Shown piece after piece: positions 1 to 7,896 of a stretch of DNA of 64,000 nucleotides. The notes beneath the pieces are model-generated. The model ran no database searches. It had not been told where the DNA came from and was given only the letters and a program-made list of their open reading frames with translations. This DNA is from Aeromonas veronii (GTDB lineage: Bacteria; Pseudomonadota; Gammaproteobacteria; Enterobacterales; Aeromonadaceae). The stretch covers positions 2,382,501-2,446,500 of the forward strand of contig CP101033.1 of assembly GCA_041319085.1 (NCBI GenBank). The letters are read 5' to 3'. Numbering within the stretch: the first letter of the stretch is position 1; each line of letters opens with the position of its first letter. Position numbers and translations under genes: made by a program.

Positions 1-1884
1 ACGCTCATTGGTACGTTTGAGCGCTTTCTCATCCTGTTTTGCCTGCTCGGCAACACGCTCCGCCTCGTTGAGGGAGACCGACTTCTTGTCTTTCTCCTCC
101 TTGTAGTCGGCGATGTCCTGCATCACATAGGCAAACTCGGGATCCTTGGCGATCCGGGCATCGTGCGCCGACTGCAACTTGGGTAGCACGCTGGCGAAGT
201 TGCCGAGTTTCTCGTATTTGGCGGAGGCAATCTTGTCCCACGGCAACGCATTGAACTCACGGCTCTCACCCGTCTCTTCCGGGGCAACCGGTGTCGGGAA
301 GCTGATATCCGGCGCAACGCCCTTGTTCTGGGTGCTGCCACCGTCGATCCGGTAAAACTTGGCGATGGTGTACTGCACGTGTCCCAGCGGTTGCTCGTAG
401 AAGTCATAGACCTTGGCGAGGCTGCGATGCTGCTGCACCGTCCCCTTGCCGAACGAGTTTTCACCCAGGATCAGGGCGCGGCCATAATCCTGCATGGCAG
501 CAGCGAAGATCTCGGAGGCCGAGGCACTGTAGCGGTCAATCATCACCGACATGGGACCGCCGTAATAGACGTTGCCATCGTCATCGCCATTGACCGTGAT
601 ACGGCCCATGTGATCACGAATTTGCACCACGGGACCGCTGGCAAAGAAGAGACCGCTCAGGGCGGAAGCTTCGGTCAGGGCGCCACCGCCATTACCGCGC
701 AGATCGATGATCAACCCATCGATCTTCTGCTTGTTAAGACTGGAGAGCTCCTTGATCACGTCATCGTGCAGATTGACGTAGAAACTGGGGATCTCGATGA
801 CACCAATCTTCTTGCCTTCGGCGTTAATCACCTTGGACTTGGCTGCTCGGTCTTCAAGGCGCACCTTGTCGCGGGTCAGCTCGATCTGCTCGGTCTTGGC
901 GGCTGCGCCCTTGCCGCGCTGGATCTCCAGCTTGACCTTGCTCCCCTTGGGCCCCTTGATGAGCTCAACCACGTCATCAAGACGCCAGCCGATCACATCA
1001 ACTATCTTGCCATCTTCCTGCCCTACCCCGGTGATCTTGTCATCAGGTTTGAGGTGGTTGGACTTGGCCGCCGGGCCACCGGGCACCAGGGAACGGATGA
1101 CGGTAAAGTCATCGTCCGCCTGCAACACGGCACCAATCCCCTCCAGCGAGAGGTTCATCTCGGTGTTGAACCGATCTGCACTGCGCGGTGAGAGGTAACT
1201 GGTGTGCGGTTCGATGGCGCGAGCAAAGGAGTTCATGAAGAGCTGGAAGACATCCTCGCTCTCGGTCTGTGACATCCGCTTGATAGCGTTGTTGTAACGC
1301 TTGCCAAGCAGCTCCTTGATCTCGGGCCACTCCTTGCCACTGAGCTTGAGGCTCAGGGCATCGAACTTGACCCGTTGACGCCACAGCTCGTTGAGCTCTG
1401 CTTCATCTTTGGGCCAAGCCGCCCCTTCCCGATCAAACACATAGTTGTCGGTCTGGGTAAAATCGAAGGGAGTGTCGAGCAGTTTGAGGGCGTATTCGAA
1501 CCGCTCATAACGCCGCTGCTGGCTCAGGTTGAACATCTCGTAGGCGGGTGCCAGACGGCCTCTTTCGAGGTCGGTGTCAAAACCGGTACGGTACTTTTCA
1601 AAACGGCTGATATCAGAGGCCAAAAACAGGTTGCGGCTGTAGTCCAGATTCTCCAGATATTTATCGAAAATCACGGAGGAAAAGGCATCGTCCAGCTTGA
1701 ACTGTTTGTAGTGCGAGCGGGTAAACAGATTGGTAATTCGCTTGCTGGCCGTAGCATGTTGGCTCTCTTGAGCCAACACAGGCAAATCACTCTCCTTGAG
1801 CACCGGCTCAATGGCCTGTGCAAGCCCGGCAAGCGCCAAGCTACAGGCAACAAGGGAAAAACGAATTACGCCATGCTTCAACAT
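1..1884 (-). CDS. prc: Tail-specific protease Prc (partial, C-terminus beyond the left edge)
   Basis: Periplasmic S41-family protease that degrades proteins with nonpolar C-termini and trims penicillin-binding protein 3 and peptidoglycan hydrolases. The start at 1884 opens with a signal peptide (MLKHGVIRFSLVACSLALAGLAQA, cut shown in two parts: MLKHGVIRFS then LVACSLALAGLAQA). A PDZ domain lies near residues 235-320, then the S41 domain with the catalytic serine in SASASE (near residue 457) and the lysine in FGKGTVQ (near residue 480), the Ser-Lys pair of this family. About 628 codons are present; the family is near 680, so only the C-terminal tail is missing. It sits 8 bases after proQ, as in Escherichia coli, so the two are probably cotranscribed. 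Identification is firm. Confidence 0.95.
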   Translation of the reverse strand, partial: MLKHGVIRFSLVACSLALAGLAQAIEPVLKESDLPVLAQESQHATASKRITNLFTRSHYKQFKLDDAFSSVIFDKYLENLDYSRNLFLASDISRFEKYRTGFDTDLERGRLAPAYEMFNLSQQRRYERFEYALKLLDTPFDFTQTDNYVFDREGAAWPKDEAELNELWRQRVKFDALSLKLSGKEWPEIKELLGKRYNNAIKRMSQTESEDVFQLFMNSFARAIEPHTSYLSPRSADRFNTEMNLSLEGIGAVLQADDDFTVIRSLVPGGPAAKSNHLKPDDKITGVGQEDGKIVDVIGWRLDDVVELIKGPKGSKVKLEIQRGKGAAAKTEQIELTRDKVRLEDRAAKSKVINAEGKKIGVIEIPSFYVNLHDDVIKELSSLNKQKIDGLIIDLRGNGGGALTEASALSGLFFASGPVVQIRDHMGRITVNGDDDGNVYYGGPMSVMIDRYSASASEIFAAAMQDYGRALILGENSFGKGTVQQHRSLAKVYDFYEQPLGHVQYTIAKFYRIDGGSTQNKGVAPDISFPTPVAPEETGESREFNALPWDKIASAKYEKLGNFASVLPKLQSAHDARIAKDPEFAYVMQDIADYKEEKDKKSVSLNEAERVAEQAKQDEKALKRTNER

Positions 1885-1892
1885 TTGTCTCC

Positions 1893-2531
1893 TTAGAGAA
1901 CCAAGTGCTCTGATTTGACCCGCACCATCATGCCGGTCTGCAGTTGGACCTGTACATCGTCCTTGGTTACTTCCTTGATGGTTGCCGGAACCGGGAGTTT
2001 ACCCATAACGACGCGCACATCCTGACCCACTTTCAGCATAGCGGCATCCACTTTAACCAGCGGAGCGTCAGCGACCGGGGCCTTGGCGGCAGCCTTCGGC
2101 TTGGCAGCGACATCAGCTTTCTCGGTTTTGTGCACAGCAGGACGACGGGGCTTCTTGGCCTTCTCATCCTTCTCTTTGATATTGGTACGACGACTGGCAA
2201 ATACGCGCTCTTTGCTCTCTTTCAGCGCTTGCTTGGCGTGCTCGATGTGCTCTTCGGTCAGCAGTTCGCCCGGGTTGCCGTCAAGATCAACGCGCGCCTG
2301 GCCAGCTTTAAGGCCGTGCAGGTAGCGCCAGCTGGAGGTGTATTGACGCAGTGCGGAACGCAGCATGGTCTTGGAGACTCTGGCATCGTCAGCAAGACGC
2401 TCGGCCAAATCCTGGAAGATGCCAATCTTGAGCGGCTTGGCCTCTCCTTCAGCAACGAAGCAGGCCGGGAATTTCTCGACCAGGTAGGCAACGATCTCTT
2501 TACTGTTCTTCAGCTTCTCAGTGTTTTCCAT
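1893..2531 (-). CDS. proQ: RNA chaperone ProQ
   Basis: Global RNA-binding protein of the FinO/ProQ family that binds structured sRNAs and mRNA 3' ends. The 212 residues split as expected: an N-terminal FinO-like domain (about 1-120, with KEIVAYLVEKFPACF near the start), a basic Lys/Ala/Pro linker (about 120-165), and a C-terminal Tudor-like domain (GQDVRVVMGKLPVPATIKEV). The length is close to the 232 residues of the E. coli protein. It is followed directly by prc on the same strand, the conserved proQ-prc arrangement. Confidence 0.95.
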   Translation of the reverse strand: MENTEKLKNSKEIVAYLVEKFPACFVAEGEAKPLKIGIFQDLAERLADDARVSKTMLRSALRQYTSSWRYLHGLKAGQARVDLDGNPGELLTEEHIEHAKQALKESKERVFASRRTNIKEKDEKAKKPRRPAVHKTEKADVAAKPKAAAKAPVADAPLVKVDAAMLKVGQDVRVVMGKLPVPATIKEVTKDDVQVQLQTGMMVRVKSEHLVL

Positions 2532-2580
2532 GTATAACCTTGGCTTTCATATAAACGCACGGGCACGTCCCGAGCACAAC

Positions 2581-2613
2581 AAAGGCCCCATTATAGAGAG
2601 CTTGGGGCCTTTT
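2581..2613 (-). terminator. Stem-loop terminator after the msrC-like gene
   Basis: AAAGGCCCC (2581-2589) pairs with GGGGCCTTT (2604-2612). It lies between the stop of the msrC-like gene and the proQ start, so it probably ends the msrC-like transcript on the minus strand. Confidence 0.6.
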
Positions 2614-2633
2614 GCGAACCATCTAGCAATGAC

Positions 2634-3092
2634 TTAGAGCATGCTTTCCAAAATTTGCACCGTTTCTTCGAGGCCAATCCGGTCTTCCTGGTCGAAACGG
2701 TTAAAAATCGGACTGTCGATATCGAGCACCCCGATGATCTCGCCACCACGGCGCACCGGGATCACGATTTCGGCATTGCTGGCCCCGTCACAGGCAATAT
2801 GCCCGTCGAACTGATGCACATCGTCCACCAGCTGGGTCCTGCCCTCTGCCACGGCCGTACCACACACCCCGCGGCCAACCGGGATCCGCACGCAGGCCGG
2901 TTTGCCCTGAAAGGGCCCCAATACCAGGGTCTCGCCCTGCAACAGATAAAAACCGACCCAGTTGATCTCCGTCAGCTCCTGATTAAGCAGCGCGGACAGG
3001 TTGGCCAGATTGGCAATCAGATCGGTTTCCCCCTCCAGCAGCGCCTTGGCCTGCTGGTTGAGGGTGCGATAAAACGGTTGTTTCTCAATCAT
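2634..3092 (-). CDS. msrC: GAF-domain free methionine-(R)-sulfoxide reductase
   Basis: Cytoplasmic enzyme that reduces free methionine-(R)-sulfoxide. The protein is essentially a single GAF domain with the three family cysteines visible in KPACVRIP, GVCGTAV and HIACDGASN, corresponding to the catalytic and resolving cysteines of E. coli MsrC. I start it at the ATG at 3092 (MIEKQPFYRT), giving 152 residues; the frame stays open to 3167, but that extension has no family-like sequence. In E. coli the homologue (yebR) also lies beside proQ-prc. A terminator-like hairpin separates it from proQ. Confidence 0.85.
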   Translation of the reverse strand: MIEKQPFYRTLNQQAKALLEGETDLIANLANLSALLNQELTEINWVGFYLLQGETLVLGPFQGKPACVRIPVGRGVCGTAVAEGRTQLVDDVHQFDGHIACDGASNAEIVIPVRRGGEIIGVLDIDSPIFNRFDQEDRIGLEETVQILESML

Positions 3093-3187
3093 GATTAAAT
3101 GAACTTCACTCCCTGATGGTTTGGGGAAGGTAACGCCTGGCCAGGAAATTTCAAATATTTTTTCCACTCCCCACTCCTCTTGCGCCG

Positions 3188-3652
3188 TTATTCCCGGGCA
3201 ACGGAAAGTGCAAATTGCTGGCGTTGACCATTACTCCACTCGATATTTAACAGCCAGACCATGACGGGTGACGTACAGCTCCCCACCTGAGTCACCCCCT
3301 GCCACTGTCCGTCTATTTGTTGTTCAAAGCTCACCGGAATGGTGCCCATAAACATATCTTTGCCTTCGAGCGTCGCGTTTACCGGCTTGATGGCCGGATC
3401 GCCCCCGGTAATAGCGATTGCAAAGTCATGTTCGGCGCGCAGCGGTAATTCCGTGATGGCGACCGTCAGCGGCTTGTCACCCATCAACGCACTGCAACGG
3501 GTGTGGGAAAGATCACAAATCTGATCTTTTTTCTGGCCAGCAGAGACGCTGTTATCGGCCGAAAACCAGGTGCGATAGGCCACCAGCGCCAATAGCAGCG
3601 CCAATACCAGTGCGAGGTGCAAAACTTTACGTGCGGTAAGTCTCTCTTTCAT
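3188..3652 (-). CDS. Membrane-anchored protein of unknown function
   Basis: I do not recognise the family with confidence. From the ATG at 3652 the protein has 154 residues: a basic N-terminus (MKERLTARK), one membrane segment near residues 10-27 (LALVLALLLALVAYRTW), then a soluble part with CDLSHTRC and a later single cysteine, so probably periplasmic and oxidising-compartment folded. It reads away from the cbb3 oxidase operon across a 281-base divergent region. The cysteine pair and position beside a heme-copper oxidase are compatible with a role in respiration, but this is a guess from context. Confidence 0.7.
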   Translation of the reverse strand: MKERLTARKVLHLALVLALLLALVAYRTWFSADNSVSAGQKKDQICDLSHTRCSALMGDKPLTVAITELPLRAEHDFAIAITGGDPAIKPVNATLEGKDMFMGTIPVSFEQQIDGQWQGVTQVGSCTSPVMVWLLNIEWSNGQRQQFALSVARE

Positions 3653-3832
3653 CAAAAACAGCCCGAATAAGATGCAATTAAAATAGTTTTTTGTGATCTC
3701 GAACAAGGTAAAAAACTGCCATAACAAGACCGGACGGAGCCAAATATATCACTGTTTATACTGTTATTTTACCTGTCAGTTCAGTATCATTCCCATGCAA
3801 TTTTCATTTAGCCATCTTTTGCTTTTCCTTTC

Positions 3833-3848
3833 GTTAACAGATGTTAAC
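3833..3848. promoter_or_regulatory. 16-base palindrome upstream of ccoN
   Basis: GTTAACAGATGTTAAC is an inverted repeat (GTTAACA-GA-TGTTAAC), 86 bases before the ccoN start, in the divergent region. It also contains two GTTAA direct repeats 10 bases apart, similar to but not matching the 11-base spacing of ArcA sites. No exact TTGATNNNNATCAA FNR box was found in 3653-3933. Confidence 0.3.
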
Positions 3849-3933
3849 AATTGGTTGGCGGTGGCTGATGAAGCCAGTCCGGTTCTCCGGATACAAAACC
3901 AAACAACAGCAGCATCGGAAGCGGAATATAACG

Positions 3934-5358
3934 ATGAGCCATACAACTAACCATCCTGAGTACAACTACACCGTTGTTCGCCAGTTTACCGTCATGACGA
4001 TTGTCTGGGGAATTGTCGGCATGTCGGTTGGCGTACTGATCGCAGCCCAATTGATCTGGCCTGCCCTCAACTTCGAGACTCCGTGGCTGACTTACAGTCG
4101 TCTGCGGCCCCTGCATACCAACGCAGTGATCTTCGCCTTCGGCGTCAGCGCACTGATGGCCACCTCGTTCTATGTGGTACAGCGCACCTGTCAAACCAGA
4201 CTGTTTGGTGGCCCGTTGGCAACCTTCGTCTTCTGGGGCTGGCAAGCGATCATCCTCTCTGCCGCCATCTCTCTGCCGCTGGGTTACACCTCCGCCAAAG
4301 AGTATGCCGAGCTGGAGTGGCCAATTGATATCGCAATCACAGTGGTATGGGTCGCCTATGCCATCGTCTTCTTCGGCACCCTGATGAAGCGCACCACCTC
4401 CCACATCTATGTGGCGAACTGGTTCTTCGGCGCCTTCATCATCACCGTTGCGGTGCTGCACATCGTCAACAACATGGAAGTGCCGCTCTCGGGCATGAAG
4501 TCCTACTCCATGTACTCCGGCGCCATGGACGCCATGGTGCAGTGGTGGTATGGCCACAACGCGGTAGGCTTCCTGTTGACCGCCGGCTTCCTGGGGATGA
4601 TGTACTACTTCGTGCCCAAGCAGGCCGGTCGTCCGGTTTACTCCTATCGCCTCTCCATCGTGCACTTCTGGGCGCTGATCTCCCTCTATATCTGGGCCGG
4701 TCCGCACCACCTGCACTACACCGCACTGCCTGACTGGGCTCAGTCGCTGGGCATGGTGATGTCCCTGATCCTGTTCGTGCCCTCCTGGGGCGGCATGATC
4801 AACGGCATCATGACCCTCTCCGGTGCGTGGCACAAACTGCGTTATGACCCCATCCTGCGCTTCCTGATCGTTTCCCTGTCTTTCTACGGCATGTCGACCT
4901 TCGAAGGCCCGATGATGGCGATCAAAACCGTCAATGCCCTCTCCCACTACACCGACTGGACCGTTGGTCACGTGCACTCTGGTGCGCTGGGTTGGGTTGC
5001 CATGGTCTCCATCGGAGCGGTCTATCACCTGATACCTAACCTGTTCGACCAAGGCCGGATGTACAGCGTCAAGCTCATCAACGTTCACTTCTGGCTGGCG
5101 ACCGTGGGCACCGTGCTCTACATCGTTGCCATGTGGATTTCCGGCGTGATGCAGGGCCTGATGTGGCGTGCAGTCAACGAAGACGGCACCCTGACCTACA
5201 GCTTCGTTGAAGCGCTGCAGGCATCCTACCCCTTCTATTTCGTGCGCTTCCTGGGAGGCTGCTTCTTCGTCACCGGCATGTTGCTGATGGCTTACAACGC
5301 CTATCGCACCATCACTGCGCCCAAAGGTTCTCTGGAACCTGTCGCCACGCCCGCATGA
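3934..5358 (+). CDS. ccoN: cbb3-type cytochrome c oxidase subunit I
   Basis: Catalytic subunit of the high-affinity cbb3 oxidase of the inner membrane: heme b and the heme b3/CuB centre reduce oxygen with electrons from CcoO/CcoP. The 474-residue protein has about twelve membrane segments and family motifs such as [10 protein letters not shown] (heme ligand), [23 protein letters not shown] (CuB histidines) and [14 protein letters not shown]. The ATG at 3934 is chosen because [18 protein letters not shown] is the typical N-terminus and a GGAAGCGGA stretch precedes it; the frame is open 31 codons further up. First gene of ccoN-O-Q-P. Confidence 0.97.
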   Translation: MSHTTNHPEYNYTVVRQFTVMTIVWGIVGMSVGVLIAAQLIWPALNFETPWLTYSRLRPLHTNAVIFAFGVSALMATSFYVVQRTCQTRLFGGPLATFVFWGWQAIILSAAISLPLGYTSAKEYAELEWPIDIAITVVWVAYAIVFFGTLMKRTTSHIYVANWFFGAFIITVAVLHIVNNMEVPLSGMKSYSMYSGAMDAMVQWWYGHNAVGFLLTAGFLGMMYYFVPKQAGRPVYSYRLSIVHFWALISLYIWAGPHHLHYTALPDWAQSLGMVMSLILFVPSWGGMINGIMTLSGAWHKLRYDPILRFLIVSLSFYGMSTFEGPMMAIKTVNALSHYTDWTVGHVHSGALGWVAMVSIGAVYHLIPNLFDQGRMYSVKLINVHFWLATVGTVLYIVAMWISGVMQGLMWRAVNEDGTLTYSFVEALQASYPFYFVRFLGGCFFVTGMLLMAYNAYRTITAPKGSLEPVATPA

Positions 5359-5374
5359 TTGAAGAGGTCAACCC

Positions 5375-5989
5375 ATGAGCAACAATAACCGTCACGAAAT
5401 ATTTGAAAAAAGCGTTCCCATGCTGGTGGTCGGCATCATCTTCGCCATCAGTCTGGGGGGCCTGGTTGAAATCACCCCGCTGTTCTTCCAGAAGCAGACC
5501 ACCGAGCCGGTGGAGGGCCTCAAGCCCTACACCGCCCTGCAAATGGAAGGGCGCGACATCTTCATTCGCGAAGGCTGCACCAACTGCCACAGCCAGATGA
5601 TCCGTCCGTTCCGTGCCGAAACCGAGCGTTATGGTCACTACTCGGTCGCTGGCGAGAGCGTCTGGGAGCACCCCTTCCTGTGGGGCTCCAAGCGTACGGG
5701 TCCTGATCTGGCCCGTGTTGGCGGTCGATACTCCGATGCCTGGCACCGTGCTCACCTGATCAACCCGCGCGATGTGGTACCGGAATCCAACATGCCCGGT
5801 TACCCCTGGCTTGACACCAACGTGCTGACCGGCGAGATGACAGCCAAGAAGCTGGCGCTGTTCCGTGATCACTTCGGTGTGCCCTATACCGACGCCGATA
5901 TTCAGGGTGCGGGCGAAGCCGTCAAGGGCAAAACCGAGCTGGATGCGCTGGTGGCCTATCTGCAATCACTGGGTCATGCCCTGAAATAA
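5375..5989 (+). CDS. ccoO: cbb3-type cytochrome c oxidase subunit II
   Basis: Membrane-anchored mono-heme cytochrome c that passes electrons to CcoN. The 204 residues comprise one N-terminal membrane segment ([20 protein letters not shown]) and a periplasmic domain with the heme-binding CTNCH (in [11 protein letters not shown]) and a downstream methionine ligand candidate in [10 protein letters not shown]. It starts 16 bases after ccoN and is followed by ccoQ after 10 bases, so the operon is tight. Length matches the family. Confidence 0.97.
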   Translation: MSNNNRHEIFEKSVPMLVVGIIFAISLGGLVEITPLFFQKQTTEPVEGLKPYTALQMEGRDIFIREGCTNCHSQMIRPFRAETERYGHYSVAGESVWEHPFLWGSKRTGPDLARVGGRYSDAWHRAHLINPRDVVPESNMPGYPWLDTNVLTGEMTAKKLALFRDHFGVPYTDADIQGAGEAVKGKTELDALVAYLQSLGHALK

Positions 5990-5999
5990 GGAGGCGAAG

Positions 6000-6179
6000 A
6001 TGGACTACGGCACATTTCGCGGTCTGTATACCCTGCTGTTGATGGCCATCATGATTGGCATCATCGTCTGGGCCTACAGCAAACGCCGCAAGACCTCTTT
6101 CGACGAGGCTGCCAATCTGGTTTTTGCCGATGATGAGCAACCCGGTGCTGATAAAAAGAACGCAGGAGCGAAACAATAA
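6000..6179 (+). CDS. ccoQ: cbb3-type oxidase small subunit CcoQ
   Basis: A 59-residue protein, MDYGTFRGLYTLLLMAIMIG followed by IIVWAYSKRRK and a hydrophilic tail, with one membrane segment. This is the FixQ/CcoQ pattern; the subunit stabilises the oxidase complex and is not itself catalytic. The ATG at 6000 has a GGAGGCGAAG ribosome site just before it. Its TAA overlaps the ATG of ccoP by one base (TAATG), which indicates translational coupling. Confidence 0.93.
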   Translation: MDYGTFRGLYTLLLMAIMIGIIVWAYSKRRKTSFDEAANLVFADDEQPGADKKNAGAKQ

Positions 6180-7162
6180 TGAGCACTCTGTTTAGCATTT
6201 TTGTGACTGTCATCAGTCTGGGAACCATCCTCGGCTGCTTCTTGCTGCTGATGTGGTGCCGCAAGGACAAGATGGGTGTTGAAGAAGGCAAATCGATGGG
6301 TCACTCCTTCGATGGCATCGAGGAGATCAACAACCCGCTGCCGAAGTGGTGGACTTACATGTTCCTCTTCTTCATCGTCACCGGTCTGGTCTATCTGGTC
6401 GCCTTCCCGGGGCTTGGCAACTTCAAAGGCCTGCTGGGCTGGCAAAGTTCCAACCAGGACGTGCGCTCGCTGGCCGAGTCCAAGGCTGCAACCGAATCGG
6501 CCAAGGCCGAAGGTCGCGCGGTGGAGTATGACCGTGAGGTCGCCAAGGCTGACGAGATCTACGGCGCCAAGTTCCGTGAACTCACCTACGAAGCGGATGG
6601 CAAAACCTATCGTGCCATTACCGAGATCGCCAAGGATCCGGAAGCCCTGAAAGTGGGTCAGCGTCTGTTCCTGCAGAACTGCTCCCAGTGCCATGGCTCC
6701 GATGCCCGTGGTGGCCGCGGCTTCCCGAACCTGACCGACAGCGAATGGCAATGGGGCGGCCAGCCTGATCAAATCAAGACCACCATCATGGGCGGTCGTC
6801 AGGGGATCATGGCTGCCTGGGGTGAAATCCTCGGCAAAGATGGCGTTCAGGAAGTGGCCTCCTATGTGCTGAGCCTCTCCGGTCGCAAGGTCGACCTGGT
6901 GGAAGCGAAGAAAGGTGAAGCGCGCTTTGCCATCTGCGCTGCCTGCCACGGGGCCGATGCCAAGGGCGGTGTTGCCGTCGGTGCGCCAGATCTGACCAAC
7001 AACACCTGGCTCTACGGTGGCTCCCGCGAAGTGGTGGTACAAACCATCACCCACGGTCGTCACGGCGTGATGCCAGCCTGGAAAGACATTCTGGGCGAGG
7101 ACAAGGTTCACCTGCTGGCCTCCTACGTTTACAGCCTGTCTCATCAACAGGCTGCCAAATAA
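6179..7162 (+). CDS. ccoP: cbb3-type cytochrome c oxidase subunit III (di-heme)
   Basis: Di-heme cytochrome c subunit that accepts electrons from soluble cytochromes. Of 327 residues, two membrane segments lie near residues 3-25 and 58-78 (WTYMFLFFIVTGLVYLVAF), and two cytochrome c domains follow, with heme motifs CSQCH (near residue 165) and CAACH (near 250). Methionine ligand candidates are in GRQGIMAAWG and GRHGVMPAWK, the matching positions of the two domains. Last gene of the oxidase operon; a terminator follows. Confidence 0.97.
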   Translation: MSTLFSIFVTVISLGTILGCFLLLMWCRKDKMGVEEGKSMGHSFDGIEEINNPLPKWWTYMFLFFIVTGLVYLVAFPGLGNFKGLLGWQSSNQDVRSLAESKAATESAKAEGRAVEYDREVAKADEIYGAKFRELTYEADGKTYRAITEIAKDPEALKVGQRLFLQNCSQCHGSDARGGRGFPNLTDSEWQWGGQPDQIKTTIMGGRQGIMAAWGEILGKDGVQEVASYVLSLSGRKVDLVEAKKGEARFAICAACHGADAKGGVAVGAPDLTNNTWLYGGSREVVVQTITHGRHGVMPAWKDILGEDKVHLLASYVYSLSHQQAAK

Positions 7163-7210
7163 GGTTCGCCCGTAACGTTGTAACATGTGATAAACACGTG
7201 ATTACACAGC

Positions 7211-7239
7211 AAAAAGCCTCGACTCCTCGAGGCTTTTTG
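7211..7239 (+). terminator. Rho-independent terminator after ccoP
   Basis: AAAAAGCCTCG, a short loop, CGAGGCTTTTT: a perfect stem with flanking A and T tracts, 49 bases after the ccoP stop. The A tract could let it work for both strands. Confidence 0.88.
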
Positions 7240-7302
7240 TTATCTTGTGTTGCGTAAAAACCATCTTCCACGTTAATCATTCGTTTCATGGCAGTAGCAA
7301 TC

Positions 7303-7803
7303 ATGACCCAACCTCTATCCAAACCCTGGCATCGCCAATTCTGGCCCTGGTTTATCATCGCCCTCCCCACTGCCGCCGTTGTCGGCAGCATCGCCACCGC
7401 CATCATCGCCAGCAAGGATGGGGTCAATCTGGTGGCCGAGGACTATTACAAACAAGGGAAAGAGATCAATCAGGACTTGAGCAAGTTTGACCGCTCCGAA
7501 GCGCTCAATATCCGCTTTGGGCTGGAGGTTGACGGCAACGAGCTGACCCTCAAACCCATCAGCGGTGACATTCCTGCCGGGCAAGCTCTCTATCTCTCAT
7601 TGTTCCACCCGACCTTGGCCGGTCAGGACAGCGAACACATGATCACCGCCGATGCGAGCGGCACCTATCGCCTCCATTTCGACAAGCCGCTGGTCGGCAA
7701 GTGGCACATTCGGGTCGATGCTTTCGATCACGAGTGGCGATTGCAAGAGACCGTCCAGTTACCGACCCAGGCCCCTGTCGAACTCGACCCGAAAGGACGC
7801 TAA
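7303..7803 (+). CDS. fixH: FixH family protein, cbb3 oxidase assembly
   Basis: FixH/CcoH-type protein, membrane-anchored with a periplasmic domain, needed for assembly or stability of the cbb3 oxidase. The N-terminus carries the family sequence PWHRQFWPWFIIALP followed by a membrane segment, then EDYYKQGKEINQDL, typical of FixH. From 7303 it has 166 residues; an ATG five codons upstream (7288) is an equally possible start, since neither has a strong ribosome site. It stands between ccoP and fixI, as in many ccoGHIS clusters, but no ccoG-like gene is present here. Confidence 0.88.
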   Translation: MTQPLSKPWHRQFWPWFIIALPTAAVVGSIATAIIASKDGVNLVAEDYYKQGKEINQDLSKFDRSEALNIRFGLEVDGNELTLKPISGDIPAGQALYLSLFHPTLAGQDSEHMITADASGTYRLHFDKPLVGKWHIRVDAFDHEWRLQETVQLPTQAPVELDPKGR

Positions 7804-7806
7804 GCC

Positions 7807-7893
7807 ATGACCGGCTGTTCTCACTGTGGCGAGCCGGTTCTCGCCAGCGCCCCCGCAGCTTGCATTCTGCATTCTGCATTCAGGGGAGCATAA
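7807..7893 (+). pseudogene. Duplicated 5' end of fixI (28-codon mini-ORF)
   Basis: The reading frame MTGCSHCGEPVLAS repeats, with changes, the real fixI start MTPCFHCGEQVPAN that lies 90 bases downstream; the two stretches agree at most positions over about 40 bases. The copy then runs into three tandem TGCATTC units (7861-7881) and stops three bases before the fixI ATG. It looks like a partial duplication scar, possibly translated as a leader peptide. It is not a complete gene. Confidence 0.5.
7861..7881. repeat. Tandem repeat, 3 x TGCATTC
   Basis: Three perfect copies of a 7-base unit directly upstream of the fixI ribosome site (GGGGAG at 7883-7888). Confidence 0.9.
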
Positions 7894-7896
7894 ATC

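Noticed and set aside
379-1191. A 270-codon plus-strand frame over prc
   Set aside because: Antisense of the protease gene, whose domains and catalytic residues are clear.
3690-3706. TTGTGATCTCGAACAA as an FNR or CRP site for ccoN
   Set aside because: Only one half-site fits either consensus and the spacing is wrong.
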